Assembly: GCA_963714055.1 (NCBI GenBank)
Contig: OY970227.1
Coordinates: 3,162,001 to 3,226,000 of the forward strand
Length of the DNA stretch: 64,000 nucleotides
Reading direction: 5' to 3'
From: JACDBE01 sp963714055
GTDB taxonomy: Bacteria > Actinomycetota > Acidimicrobiia > Spongiisociales > UBA5794
Below the pieces are notes generated by a model. The model saw only the letters and a program-made list of their open reading frames with translations. It was not told the DNA's origin and searched no databases. This document shows, piece after piece, positions 16,652 through 25,226 of the stretch. The position numbers and the translations under genes are program-made. The stretch's first letter is position 1, and every line of letters starts with the position of its first letter.

Positions 16652-18743
16652 ATGTCCTCCGGACCGGCGGCGGGAGCCGGGTTGAGGTCGGAGCGGGCGA
16701 CGCTCTTCCTGAGCGCGGCGGCGATCACCGCCCTCGCCGTAGCCCAACCCCTGCTCGACCTGCTGGGGAGGTCTCCCGAGTTCTTCACCGCTCGCGCCGC
16801 CCCGGCGTCGGACGTCGTCGTGCTCGGCTTCCTGCTCGGGCTCGTCATCCCGTTGCTGGTGGCCGCCGTCGTGCTGGCGGCCCACCGCATCAGCCCTGCC
16901 GCGGGACGGGTTGTCCATGCATCGGTAATCGTCGTGTCCGGCGCTCTGCTCACCCTGGCGGTACTGGCGCACACGCCAGCGGCGGAATGGCCGGCATGGT
17001 CGTTGTCGGTGGTTGCAGTCGCCGTCGGGGCCGGCCTGGCCCTCGCCTTCCAGAGATCGGCGGCGACCCGGGAGGTGCTGCGCTACGCCGCCGTCGCCCC
17101 GGTGGTGGTGGTCGTCCTCTTCCTCATGGTCGCCCCGACATCACGCCTGGTGTGGGGGACGGCCGGGCAGGCGATGGCGGCCGGGCCGGTTGCCGATCCG
17201 GCGCCGGTGGTGATGGTCGTGTTCGACGAGTTCCCGGTTGCCACGCTGATCGACGGCGCCGGCGAGATCCGTGCCGACCAGTTCCCCGGCTTCGCCCGGC
17301 TCGCCGCCGCCGGCACCTGGTTCCGCAACGCCGTTGGGGTCCACGAGCGCACCGAGGAGGCGCTGCCGACGATGCTGACTGGGGTGCTGGCCCCTCTCGA
17401 CGAGAACGTCCCCAGCGCCGCCGACTACCCAGACAACCTGTTCACGTTGGTCGGGGACGGCTACCGGGTGGAGGCGGTCGAATCGGTAACCGCCCTCTGC
17501 CCCCCCACGGTGTGCGTCGACGGCAGCCGGCCCCGGCTCTCTTTCGGCACCAGGTGGCGCAGCTTGGGCAGCGACCTGGCGGTGGTCGCCGGGCACGTGT
17601 TCCTCCCCGCCGACGTCGCCGGTGAGCTGCCATCGATCGACCAGGGGTGGGGCGACTTCGCCGCCACTGTCACCCCGCCCTCCTGGGACCTGAACCGCCG
17701 ATTCAACGACGCCGTCGACGCCGATCGCCGGGTCGGCATCAACGCCTTCCTCGACGGCTTCGACCAGCCGTTGACCGACGGCGAGCTGCGCTTCGCCCAC
17801 GTCCTGCTGCCCCACAGCCCATGGGACATCCTCCCCGACGGGCGCGGCTACGCCGCCCCCCGGGTGCCACCGGGGGAGTGGACGGTGTGGACCGACGACG
17901 CCTGGGTCGTGGAGCAGGCCTACCAGCGACATCTGCTCCAGGTGCAGTACGTCGACCGGTTCGTCGCCGACCTCATCGACCGCCTCGAGGCGTCGGGCAG
18001 CTACGACGACACGCTGCTGGTGGTCACCGCCGACCACGGCGTCGCCGTCCGGCCGGGGACGGATCGGCGGGTGATCACCGAGGACAACGTGGGTGAGGTG
18101 GCGGCGGTGCCGCTGTTCGTCAAGAAGCCCGGGCTGACCGGAGGCGAGGTCTCGGACTACCGCGCCGAGTCGACCGACGTCCTCCCCACCATCGCCGGCC
18201 TCCTCGGGATCGACGTCCCGTGGCGAACCACCGGTGTCGACCTCTTCGCCGCCGACCTGCCTCAACGGACGTCCAGCACGATGCTCAGCTCGGAGGGGTC
18301 GGTGACGTTCGGGACCGGAGGCGAGGAGAAGCTGGCGGTCGCCCGCTACCACGAGGACTGGTTCGCCGGCGGAGACCCGTTCCGGCTGGCTCCCCCCGGC
18401 CAGCACGACCTGCTCGGAGCGGACGTCGCCACCCTCGATGTCGTCGACGCCCCCGGGGTGGACGTCACGCTCGACCAGCGGTACCCGATGCCCGATCCAG
18501 CCGCCGGCCTGGTGCCCGCCGTCATGAGCGGGGTCATCACCGGCATCCCCGCCGAGGACCGGGTGGTGGCGATCGCCGTCGACGGCCGGGTGGTGGCGGT
18601 CACCCGGACCTGGACGCAGGGCGGAGCGGTCGAGTTCCAGGCGATGCTGCCCCCGGCGGCGTTCGAGTCTCCGAACCGCCCCGACGCTCTATCTGGTCGA
18701 CGGCTCGGGCTCGAGCCGTACGCTGGCCGTGATCGGCGGCTGA
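16652..18743 (+). CDS. Membrane-anchored sulfatase/alkaline-phosphatase-fold hydrolase, frameshift near 3-prime end
   Basis: About 696 aa. Four to five hydrophobic segments fill the first 170 residues. An extracytoplasmic alkaline-phosphatase-superfamily domain follows: VVMVVFDEF with the first metal Asp, a HERTEEALPTMLTG region where Thr is the likely nucleophile, and VVTADHGVA with Asp-His ligands. This is the LTA-synthase/phosphoethanolamine-transferase style rather than a formylglycine sulfatase. Removing one C from the CCCC run near 18686 replaces an odd tail with LYLVDGSGSSRTLAVIGG and a stop at 18741. Uncorrected, the frame runs to 18787 and touches the next gene. Substrate unknown. 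Confidence 0.78.
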
Positions 18744-18786
18744 TCGGACCGTCCGCCGAGGCGCCCGAAGTCGGCCGGGAGGTGTG

Positions 18787-19221
18787 ATGGGCTCGATGGC
18801 GAACACGATGTGGAAGATGGGCAACTCCGTGGCGGTGTCGCTCTACCGGATGACCGGCGGCAAGCTCGGTGGCAGCGTCGGCGGAGGGAAGGTGATGCTG
18901 CTCACCGTCCCCGGCCGGAAGACGGGGATCGAGCGAACCGTGCCGGTGAGCTACGTCGAGCACGATTCCGGCTATGTCGTGGCCGGTTCCAACGGGGGCC
19001 GGCCGGTCGATCCGCAGTGGTTCAAGAACCTGCGAGCCGCCGACCGCGCCACCGCCGAGCTCGGCAAGCGCACGGTCATAGTGCGCCCAGAGATCCTCGA
19101 AGGCGACGAACGCGACGCCATGTGGCGGGACGTCTTCGTCGCCCAGATGCCCATGTTCGCCAAGTACGAGGCGAAGACGACCCGGACCATCCCGCTCGCC
19201 GTCCTTCGACCTGACAGCTGA
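18787..19221 (+). CDS. Second deazaflavin-dependent nitroreductase family protein
   Basis: 144 aa DDN-family protein. LLTVPGRKTGIERTVPVSYV and GGRPVDPQWFKNLRAA match the cofactor-binding segments, and the N-terminus is hydrophobic-amphipathic, as in membrane-attached Ddn. GTG 18784, ATG 18787 and ATG 18796 are all possible starts; the GGAGG at 18779 suits the last best. The two DDN genes flank the sulfatase-fold gene, suggesting one envelope- or quinone-related unit. Confidence 0.85.
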   Translation: MGSMANTMWKMGNSVAVSLYRMTGGKLGGSVGGGKVMLLTVPGRKTGIERTVPVSYVEHDSGYVVAGSNGGRPVDPQWFKNLRAADRATAELGKRTVIVRPEILEGDERDAMWRDVFVAQMPMFAKYEAKTTRTIPLAVLRPDS

Positions 19222-19300
19222 GACCCCCTCCGGTCCTGGAAGGGAGTGGTGGTAGCGGCACACACCGAAGGGCGGCCCGCCGACGCCCGGGCCACGCGGC

Positions 19301-21934
19301 TCAGGAGCCGACTGCACCCCGGATGACATCGAGGATGGCGTCCCCGTAGGTCTCCAGCCTGGCCGGTCCGATCCCAGGGCAGCCGGCCAGCTCGCGCTTG
19401 GTCGTTGGCCGGCGTGCGGCGATGCCGGCGAGGTGCCGGTCCCACATCACCACGTAGGCCGGCACCTGGTCGGCGGCGGCCCGCTCTGCCCGCCATGCCT
19501 TCAACGCCGCAGCCACCGGGTCGCTGGCGTCGATCGACGGCCTGGCCTCCGCTTTGGCGGGCGGCGCCGCGATCACCTCACCGTGCTGCCCTACCCCCGC
19601 CGGCCGATGCGAAGCGGTCCCGTCGAGCTCGGAGAGGAAGGGTGACGGTCGGGACTCGTCGAAGAGCACCACGGTCTGTGTCGAAGACCGGGTGATCGCC
19701 ACGTGGAGGATGCGTCGTTCCTCCTCGAACTGGGCAGGCCCTTCGGCCAGCCGGTGCGGCAGGATCCCCCCGTTGACCCCCACCACCGCCACCATCGGCC
19801 ACTCCCGCCCCTTGACGCGGTGCACGGTCGACAGGGTTACGCCGCCGGCGGTGCGCTCGACGGTGAGCGTGCCCGCCAACCACGCCCCGAACCGCGCCGG
19901 GTCGGGGTGGAGGTCGGCCACCTGGAGCAGGCCCTCGAGGTCGTCGAGGTGCGACGCCGCCGCCACCCCGGTGGAGTCCAGCAGCGTCATCGCCGAGCCC
20001 AGCCCGATGTCGTCGCGCACCGCCGAGAGCAGCGTCCGTGTGGTGGCGCCTGACGAGGCCAGGGCCGCCAACTCGGCCAGGTCGTCGGCCAGCTTCCCCA
20101 GCTTGGGCGCCACCTTGACGTCGTCGAGGCGTTCCGCGGCGCGGTGCACGTCGTCGATCGAGCGGCACCGGCTCAGCCACTTGTCGATCCACTGGGGGAG
20201 GCCCCTGCTCGGACGGCGTTGGACCTCGACCAGGTCCGCCGGGTCCACCCTCTCGGGATCGGTGGCGATGCGGAGGTAGGCGAGGGCGGCACGGACGCCG
20301 AGTCGCCCGAGCACGGTTCGATCGACGATCGAGTCGACCGGCACCCCGGCGTCGGTGAGGGCCACGTGGGGACCGAGCAACAGCGACTGGACCCTGGCCA
20401 GCACGGCTACGTCCTCGCTGACCGCGCCTTCCTCCTGCCACCCGGACACGAGCCGGGCCACGGCCGCCGCTCCCTGGTCAGGGGGATGGCTGCGCACCTC
20501 GAGGCCGGTGGCCGCCGTCGCCACCGCCTGCCCGGACCTGATCACCTTGTCGACCCGGACCGTGTTGTACCCGAGCAGATGGGCCGCCGCTTCGGTGACC
20601 GGCCGCGGGCAGCGGTAGTTGACCTCGAGGGCATGGTGGGTGGCCGCCGGGAAGTAGCCGTCGAAATCGACCAGGAAGCGGGGATCGGCCCCGGCGTGGC
20701 TGTAGATCGTCTGGTCGTCGTCTCCCACGGCGAAGACGTCGTACCCGGGACAAGACAGCAGCCGGACGAGCAGCACGTGGGCCGGGGTCAGGTCCTGGAA
20801 CTCGTCGACCAGCAGATGGCGGTGCTCGGCCTGGAGCGAACGGCGCAGCGTCCCGTCTCCGAGGAGGGATTCCAGGGCCAGGTAGACCTGCTCGTCGAAA
20901 TCGACCACCCCACGGGCGCGCAGCTCGGCGCGGTACGGGACGAAGGCATCGGCCAGACCGGGCACGTCGCCGAACTCCGCCTCCACCTGCTCGGGCGAGC
21001 GGAGCCCGAGTCGGATGAGCGAAAGGCCCTCGAGATAGCGGGCGTACGGGTCGGTGTTGACCCTCCGGGCAGGACGGGGCACCAGACCCTCGACGATGGC
21101 CCGCATCGCTCGCTCCTCGATCACCTCGGGCCTGGTGCCCTGGATGCGGGCAACCAGCCCGTAGCCCCAGGCGTTCAAGGTCTGGATGCGGGCGCCGAGA
21201 CCGGTGGTGCGCGACGCCATCTCGAGCTGGGCCTGCTTGTTGTAGGCGAGGGCGAGGACGCCGCCGGTCTCGTAGCCCCGGTCGGCGATCAGATGGCGGA
21301 GCCGCTCGGTGAGCACCCGGGTCTTTCCCGACCCGGCAGGGGCGATCACCCGTGCCGGGCCGGAGTCGTGGTCGACGGCAGAGAGCTGTTCGCGGTCGAG
21401 CGCCGCCGTCGGCGTGACCCGGGCGGGGACCGGGTCGAGCCGTCCCGCCTCGACGGTCTCGGCGTGGACCACAGCCTGGTCGGTGAGCGGTCGGCTGCTG
21501 CGGGGCCCGCCGTCGACCCAGGCCGGCGCCCCGTCGGGCAGGGTCACGTCGGCGGTGTCTGCGAGGCTCGCCCCGGCCTCCACCGCCTTGCGCCCCCACC
21601 ACCAGACCGGATCACCGGCGCGGGCGTCGTAGTTGTTCGCCCACACCAGGTAGTGGAGCCGGTCGAGCCACGGCTCGAACCCGGGAGCGACCCGCCACGG
21701 TTCGATCTGGTGGTCGACCGGTCGGCGGAGGTCTGCGGCGTCCACCCGGAGGTCGATCACCACCGGCTGGCGTTCCGCCCAGGCCCGGTGCAACGGCTCG
21801 ACCGCCGTCACGGGGTCGTCGAGCGTTGCCCCGTCGATGGTGACCCGGGGGACGGCCGCCCATGGCGACGGCGGATCGACCCCGGCGACCACCACAACGC
21901 CGCGTCCCAGATCCCTCGGCCCCGGCGCAGTCAC
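19301..21934 (-). CDS. UvrD/Rep-family DNA helicase with C-terminal HRDC domain (UvrD2-like)
   Basis: 877 aa SF1A helicase. Motif I is APAGSGKT near residue 205, motif II LLVDEFQD, motif III VGDDDQTIYSHAGADPRF, motif V TLSTVHRVKGREW and motif VI RRILHVAITRSS. An HRDC domain (PTTKRELAGCPGIGPARLE) closes the protein, as in mycobacterial UvrD2. About 180 residues precede the helicase core and contain WANNYDAR and VWWWGRKA; I do not recognise this part as a known domain. The GTG start has a TACGCT -10 7 nt upstream. Confidence 0.88.
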   Translation of the reverse strand: MTAPGPRDLGRGVVVVAGVDPPSPWAAVPRVTIDGATLDDPVTAVEPLHRAWAERQPVVIDLRVDAADLRRPVDHQIEPWRVAPGFEPWLDRLHYLVWANNYDARAGDPVWWWGRKAVEAGASLADTADVTLPDGAPAWVDGGPRSSRPLTDQAVVHAETVEAGRLDPVPARVTPTAALDREQLSAVDHDSGPARVIAPAGSGKTRVLTERLRHLIADRGYETGGVLALAYNKQAQLEMASRTTGLGARIQTLNAWGYGLVARIQGTRPEVIEERAMRAIVEGLVPRPARRVNTDPYARYLEGLSLIRLGLRSPEQVEAEFGDVPGLADAFVPYRAELRARGVVDFDEQVYLALESLLGDGTLRRSLQAEHRHLLVDEFQDLTPAHVLLVRLLSCPGYDVFAVGDDDQTIYSHAGADPRFLVDFDGYFPAATHHALEVNYRCPRPVTEAAAHLLGYNTVRVDKVIRSGQAVATAATGLEVRSHPPDQGAAAVARLVSGWQEEGAVSEDVAVLARVQSLLLGPHVALTDAGVPVDSIVDRTVLGRLGVRAALAYLRIATDPERVDPADLVEVQRRPSRGLPQWIDKWLSRCRSIDDVHRAAERLDDVKVAPKLGKLADDLAELAALASSGATTRTLLSAVRDDIGLGSAMTLLDSTGVAAASHLDDLEGLLQVADLHPDPARFGAWLAGTLTVERTAGGVTLSTVHRVKGREWPMVAVVGVNGGILPHRLAEGPAQFEEERRILHVAITRSSTQTVVLFDESRPSPFLSELDGTASHRPAGVGQHGEVIAAPPAKAEARPSIDASDPVAAALKAWRAERAAADQVPAYVVMWDRHLAGIAARRPTTKRELAGCPGIGPARLETYGDAILDVIRGAVGS

Positions 21935-21941
21935 GTCCGGG

Positions 21942-21947
21942 AGCGTA
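21942..21947 (-). promoter_or_regulatory. -10 element, leaderless promoter of the helicase gene
   Basis: TACGCT on the minus strand, 7 nt before GTG 21934. Confidence 0.55.
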
Positions 21948-21980
21948 GGCGGGAGACCGGTGTGTTCCCGCCGTCGCGTC

Positions 21981-21986
21981 TAACTT
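21981..21986 (+). promoter_or_regulatory. -10 element, leaderless promoter of the hydrolase-cyclase gene
   Basis: TAACTT, 6 nt before GTG 21993. Confidence 0.6.
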
Positions 21987-21992
21987 CCCGCC

Positions 21993-23336
21993 GTGTCCCC
22001 GGAGACCAGATACGCCCGTTCGGACGCCGGCTACGTCGCCTATCAGGTCTTTGGGACCGGGCCGACCTCGGTGCTGTTCATCACCAGCTGGTTGCAGAAC
22101 ATCGACGTGATGTGGGAAGAGCCGACCCTGGCCGCCTACCTCGACCGTCTCGGCTCGTTCAGCCAGGTCGTGTGCTTCGACAAGCGCGGGTCCGGGGTGT
22201 CCGACCCGGTGCCGCTGGGTCGATTGCCCACCATCGAGGAATGGATGGACGACGGCCGGGTGGCGCTCGACGCCGCCGGCATCGGGCAGACGGCCGTCAT
22301 CGGAGACACCGAGGGCGGTCCCATCGCCGCCCTGTTCGCCGCCACCTACCCGGAGCGGGTGACCTCGCTGGTGTTGATCAACACGTTCGCCCGATGGAAG
22401 CGCGCCGCCGACTACCCCGTCGGCATGCCGGAGGACACCGTCGAACGGCTGGTCGACCGCTACGAGCAGAACTGGGGGATCACCGCCACGATCCTCGACC
22501 TCACCGCCCCGGTGGCGGCCCGGGACGCGAGGTTCCGCGCGTGGTACCAGCGTTATCAGCGACTGGCGATGCCGCGGGGGGCCGCCGCCACCATGTACCG
22601 GTGGGTCACCGATCTCGACGTGCGTTCGGTGCTCGGCTCGATCCGGGTCCCCACCCTCGTCTTGTCACGGGCAGGAGCCCGACACCATCGCGCCACGTTC
22701 GGGCGCTATCTCGCCGACGCCATCCCAGACGCCACCTACGAGGAACTCCCGGGGACCGACACGTTCCCGTTCAATGCCGGCGACTACGGCCCGGTGCTCG
22801 ACGCGGTGGAGACGTTCCTCACCGGGTCGAGGGCCGAGCCGGTTCTCGACCGGGTGCTGGGCACCATCGTGTTCACCGACATCGTCGAATCGACGTCGAC
22901 CGCAGCCGCCAGGGGCGACGCCGCCTGGCTGGCGCTGCGCGGGTCCCACGACCGGGTGGTCCGCGAGAACCTGGGGCGGTACCGAGGGAGGGAGGTCGCC
23001 CACACCGGCGACGGGTTCCTGGCGGTGTTCGACGGCCCTGCCCGCGCCGTGACCTGGGCGGCCCGGATAGTCGACGAGATCGGCCGGCTCGGGCTGGAGA
23101 TCAGGGTCGGGGTCCACACCGGCGAGATCGAGCTGCTCGGCGACCAGATCGGCGGCCTCGCCGTCCACCTGGCCAACCGGGTCATGGGCACCGCCGAGCC
23201 CGGGACGATCGTGGTCTCCTCCACCGTGCGCGACCTCGTGCTCGGTTCGGGCATCGACTTCGCCGACCACGGCAGCCACCAGCTGAAGGGCATCCCGGAG
23301 CCCTGGCATCTCTACCGGGCGATCTCCGTCCCGTGA
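21993..23336 (+). CDS. Alpha/beta-hydrolase fused to class III adenylate/guanylate cyclase
   Basis: 447 aa. Residues 1-280 form an alpha/beta-hydrolase fold, with an oxyanion strand (SVLFITSWLQN), CFDKRGSGVSD and a nucleophile elbow reading GDTEGGP. Residues about 285-447 are a class III cyclase domain: VFTDIVESTS carries the first metal Asp, HTGDGFLAVF the GDG loop, and HTGEIELLGDQIGGLAVHLANRV the second half. The elbow has Thr where Ser is usual, so the hydrolase part may be a sensor rather than an enzyme. Cyclase metal residues are intact. Cytosolic; the mRNA is predicted to be leaderless. Confidence 0.9.
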   Translation: MSPETRYARSDAGYVAYQVFGTGPTSVLFITSWLQNIDVMWEEPTLAAYLDRLGSFSQVVCFDKRGSGVSDPVPLGRLPTIEEWMDDGRVALDAAGIGQTAVIGDTEGGPIAALFAATYPERVTSLVLINTFARWKRAADYPVGMPEDTVERLVDRYEQNWGITATILDLTAPVAARDARFRAWYQRYQRLAMPRGAAATMYRWVTDLDVRSVLGSIRVPTLVLSRAGARHHRATFGRYLADAIPDATYEELPGTDTFPFNAGDYGPVLDAVETFLTGSRAEPVLDRVLGTIVFTDIVESTSTAAARGDAAWLALRGSHDRVVRENLGRYRGREVAHTGDGFLAVFDGPARAVTWAARIVDEIGRLGLEIRVGVHTGEIELLGDQIGGLAVHLANRVMGTAEPGTIVVSSTVRDLVLGSGIDFADHGSHQLKGIPEPWHLYRAISVP

Positions 23337-23372
23337 TCGGATCACGATCCGCACCGGTTCGCAGGCCAATGA

Positions 23373-23420
23373 CCTGAACCTGAGGTTCTGACCTATCGGA
23401 GCGATAGGTGATCCTCTCAT
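23373..23420 (+). repeat. Palindromic repeat family 2, copy A
   Basis: 48-bp unit beginning CCTGAACCTGAGGTTCTG. It holds two dyads, AACCTGAGGTT and ACCTATCG-gag-CGATAGGT (8-bp perfect stem). It is directly followed by copy B. Confidence 0.8.
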
Positions 23421-23468
23421 CCTGAACCTGAGGTTCTGACCCCTCGGAGCAATAGGTGATTCTCTCGA
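23421..23468 (+). repeat. Palindromic repeat family 2, copy B
   Basis: Tandem direct copy of the preceding 48-bp unit with a few changes that weaken the second stem (CCCTCG-gag-CAATAGGT). Confidence 0.8.
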
Positions 23469-23504
23469 GTTCGTCCGCCCCGAGGCCACGACGTCGAACT
23501 TCAG

Positions 23505-23548
23505 GCGATTACCTATCGGAGTGAAATGCCAGAACCTCAGGTTCGGGG
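23505..23548 (-). repeat. Palindromic repeat family 2, copy C (inverted)
   Basis: Inverted copy containing the core CCTGAGGTTCTGGCAT on the minus strand. The TGA stop of the cupredoxin gene is supplied by the CCTGAGG of this repeat. Confidence 0.75.
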
Positions 23549-24079
23549 TTCTTGCGCCGCGACCACCTCGATCTCGCCTCTCATCCCGTACTCGTAGTGG
23601 CGGGGGAGGTGGCAGGCGAACTCGAACACGCCGGGCTCGCCGAACTGGTACGTGGTGACCGCGGTGCCGTTCGGGTCGACCGAGACCTCCCCGGGGATCG
23701 AAGGATGCTCGGCCTCGGTGCCGGCGGCGTGGCGGATGTGCACCTCGGGAGGCCCGGTGATCAGCTCGTGGTGGATGGGGTCGCCGTTCACCACCACGAA
23801 CCTCACCCGGGTGCCTTCCACCACCGTGAGGTGGTCGGGTTCGAAACGCGAGTGGTGGATGTCGACCTCGATGGTGACGTCACCGGGGCCTAGCGCGGCC
23901 GTCGCGCCCGCGCCACCGGCCACGGTGTACCCGATCCCAGCCACCATCACGGCGATCGCCAGCGGCAGCAGAAGCAACACCGGCCATCCCCTGTTCGGCT
24001 TCCCCTCCCCCATCGGGGGAGGGGTGGCCGAGTCACGCCGAAGGCGAGCCGGGAGACGGGGAGGGGCCTCGGCCGTCAT
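23537..24079 (-). CDS. Membrane-anchored cupredoxin-like copper protein
   Basis: 180 aa. One N-terminal membrane helix (VLLLLPLAIAVMVAGIGYTV) is followed by an exported cupredoxin domain. Type 1 copper ligands are visible as the His in DPIHHELI and the cluster FACHLPRHYEYGM (Cys, His and Met spaced as in cupredoxins). The first 22 residues come from an embedded GC-rich repeat, so the functional start could be the inner ATG at 24013. The start at 24079 overlaps the DUF2330 stop by 4 nt. Likely electron transfer or copper handling together with its neighbours. Confidence 0.8.
   Translation of the reverse strand: MTAEAPPRLPARLRRDSATPPPMGEGKPNRGWPVLLLLPLAIAVMVAGIGYTVAGGAGATAALGPGDVTIEVDIHHSRFEPDHLTVVEGTRVRFVVVNGDPIHHELITGPPEVHIRHAAGTEAEHPSIPGEVSVDPNGTAVTTYQFGEPGVFEFACHLPRHYEYGMRGEIEVVAAQEPRT
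24000..24066. repeat. GC-rich hairpin repeat (family 3) inside the cupredoxin gene
   Basis: CCCCTCCCC-catc-GGGGGAGGGG forms a strong stem at 24002-24024. It is followed by GAAGGCGAGCCGGG and a final GGGGAGGGG. A related element is at 63191-63240. Here it is read as codons 5-27 of the cupredoxin protein. Confidence 0.65.
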
Positions 24080-25158
24080 TCCGGGTTCCCGGCCGAGCGG
24101 GCCAGGTCGTCGCGCCGCACCCAGGCCAGGACGGCGGCGAAGGACAGGAACCCGGCGCCGATCCCGGCGAGCAGCGGCCAGCGGGCGAGCCCGGCGTCGG
24201 CGCCCACCGGCAGCGCCTGCGGTGCGGGGACTCCCGTGTCGGCGAAGTCGGCGGTGACGCCCGGCGTTGCCGAGATCGCCAGGTCGTAGTCCAGCTCGGC
24301 CGCCGGCGACGCAACCTGCAGATAGCTGAACCACATGTCGTCGGGTAGCCACTCCATCCCTACGTCCGAACGCAGGTCGTCGAGCAGCAGATCGCCGGCT
24401 CCCTCACTCCGCACCAGGGTCAGTCCGGTGCCCCCGGCGAGCAGCGATGGCTTGTCGTCGGTGAGCACGAACACGTCGGCCTCGATGTTGTCATCGGGGG
24501 CGGCGCCGAGGCCGAGGATGCGAACCGGGACCCACGGGTCGTCGGTGGGGATGGTGGCCATGATCGGCGTGCTGTCACCCGCCTGCTGGCCGAGGTCGGC
24601 GGCCCGTTCGGCGTTGAACCGGGCGGCCATGAACACCGGGCTGCGCTCCGCGTAGAAGTCGAGGACCTCGGGGGCGTCCGGGGTGAGCAGGAAGCCGTGC
24701 TCGGCGGCCCACTGGCCGACGGCGTCTCCGCCACCCCGGAGCACGGTGATGTCGAGAGCGTCGATCTCCACCTCGAGGATCACCTCCGCCTCGCCGGCGG
24801 CGGCGTCGTCCGCGGAGAGCCGCAACGCCTCGGGCTGCGGTGGCGCCACCTCGAGAGCCAGTCTCTGCAACGTCCAGTCGCCGCCCCGCTCCACCTTGGT
24901 GGGAATGTCGGGCAGCGGGATGATCGACCCGACCTCCTCGCCTTCGCCGGTGAACTGGAAGGCGGTGACGTACCGCTCGACCCCGTCGGTGTAGGCGGCG
25001 AGCGTGGTGGTGCGCACCAGCTCGATGGTCCCGTTCTCGCCGATCAGCCCTCCGCAGGCCAGTGCCGGCGCCGCCCCGATGGCGAGCACCAGCCCTACCG
25101 TCGCCGCGACGAACGCACTCCGTCGCAATCTCCGAGTTCGATCCTGTCTCCGCCGCAT
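24076..25158 (-). CDS. DUF2330 family exported membrane protein
   Basis: 360 aa from ATG 25158, with GGAGGGAG about 7 nt upstream. A basic signal peptide (RRLRRSAFVAATVGLVLAIG) ends at ALACGG, where the Cys-Gly-Gly start of the mature part is typical of DUF2330 proteins. The exported domain contains PLPDIPTKVERGGD, and a C-terminal membrane helix (LAGIGAGFLSFAAVLAW) is followed by a charged tail. No biochemical function is established for the family. It sits between the molybdopterin protein and the cupredoxin. Confidence 0.78.
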   Translation of the reverse strand: MRRRQDRTRRLRRSAFVAATVGLVLAIGAAPALACGGLIGENGTIELVRTTTLAAYTDGVERYVTAFQFTGEGEEVGSIIPLPDIPTKVERGGDWTLQRLALEVAPPQPEALRLSADDAAAGEAEVILEVEIDALDITVLRGGGDAVGQWAAEHGFLLTPDAPEVLDFYAERSPVFMAARFNAERAADLGQQAGDSTPIMATIPTDDPWVPVRILGLGAAPDDNIEADVFVLTDDKPSLLAGGTGLTLVRSEGAGDLLLDDLRSDVGMEWLPDDMWFSYLQVASPAAELDYDLAISATPGVTADFADTGVPAPQALPVGADAGLARWPLLAGIGAGFLSFAAVLAWVRRDDLARSAGNPE

Positions 25159-25226
25159 GGGCCTCTCCCTCCGTGACCCCTTCCTGCGAGGTGGGACGCG
25201 CCGGAGTGCCGGCTCGGTTCCCGGGC

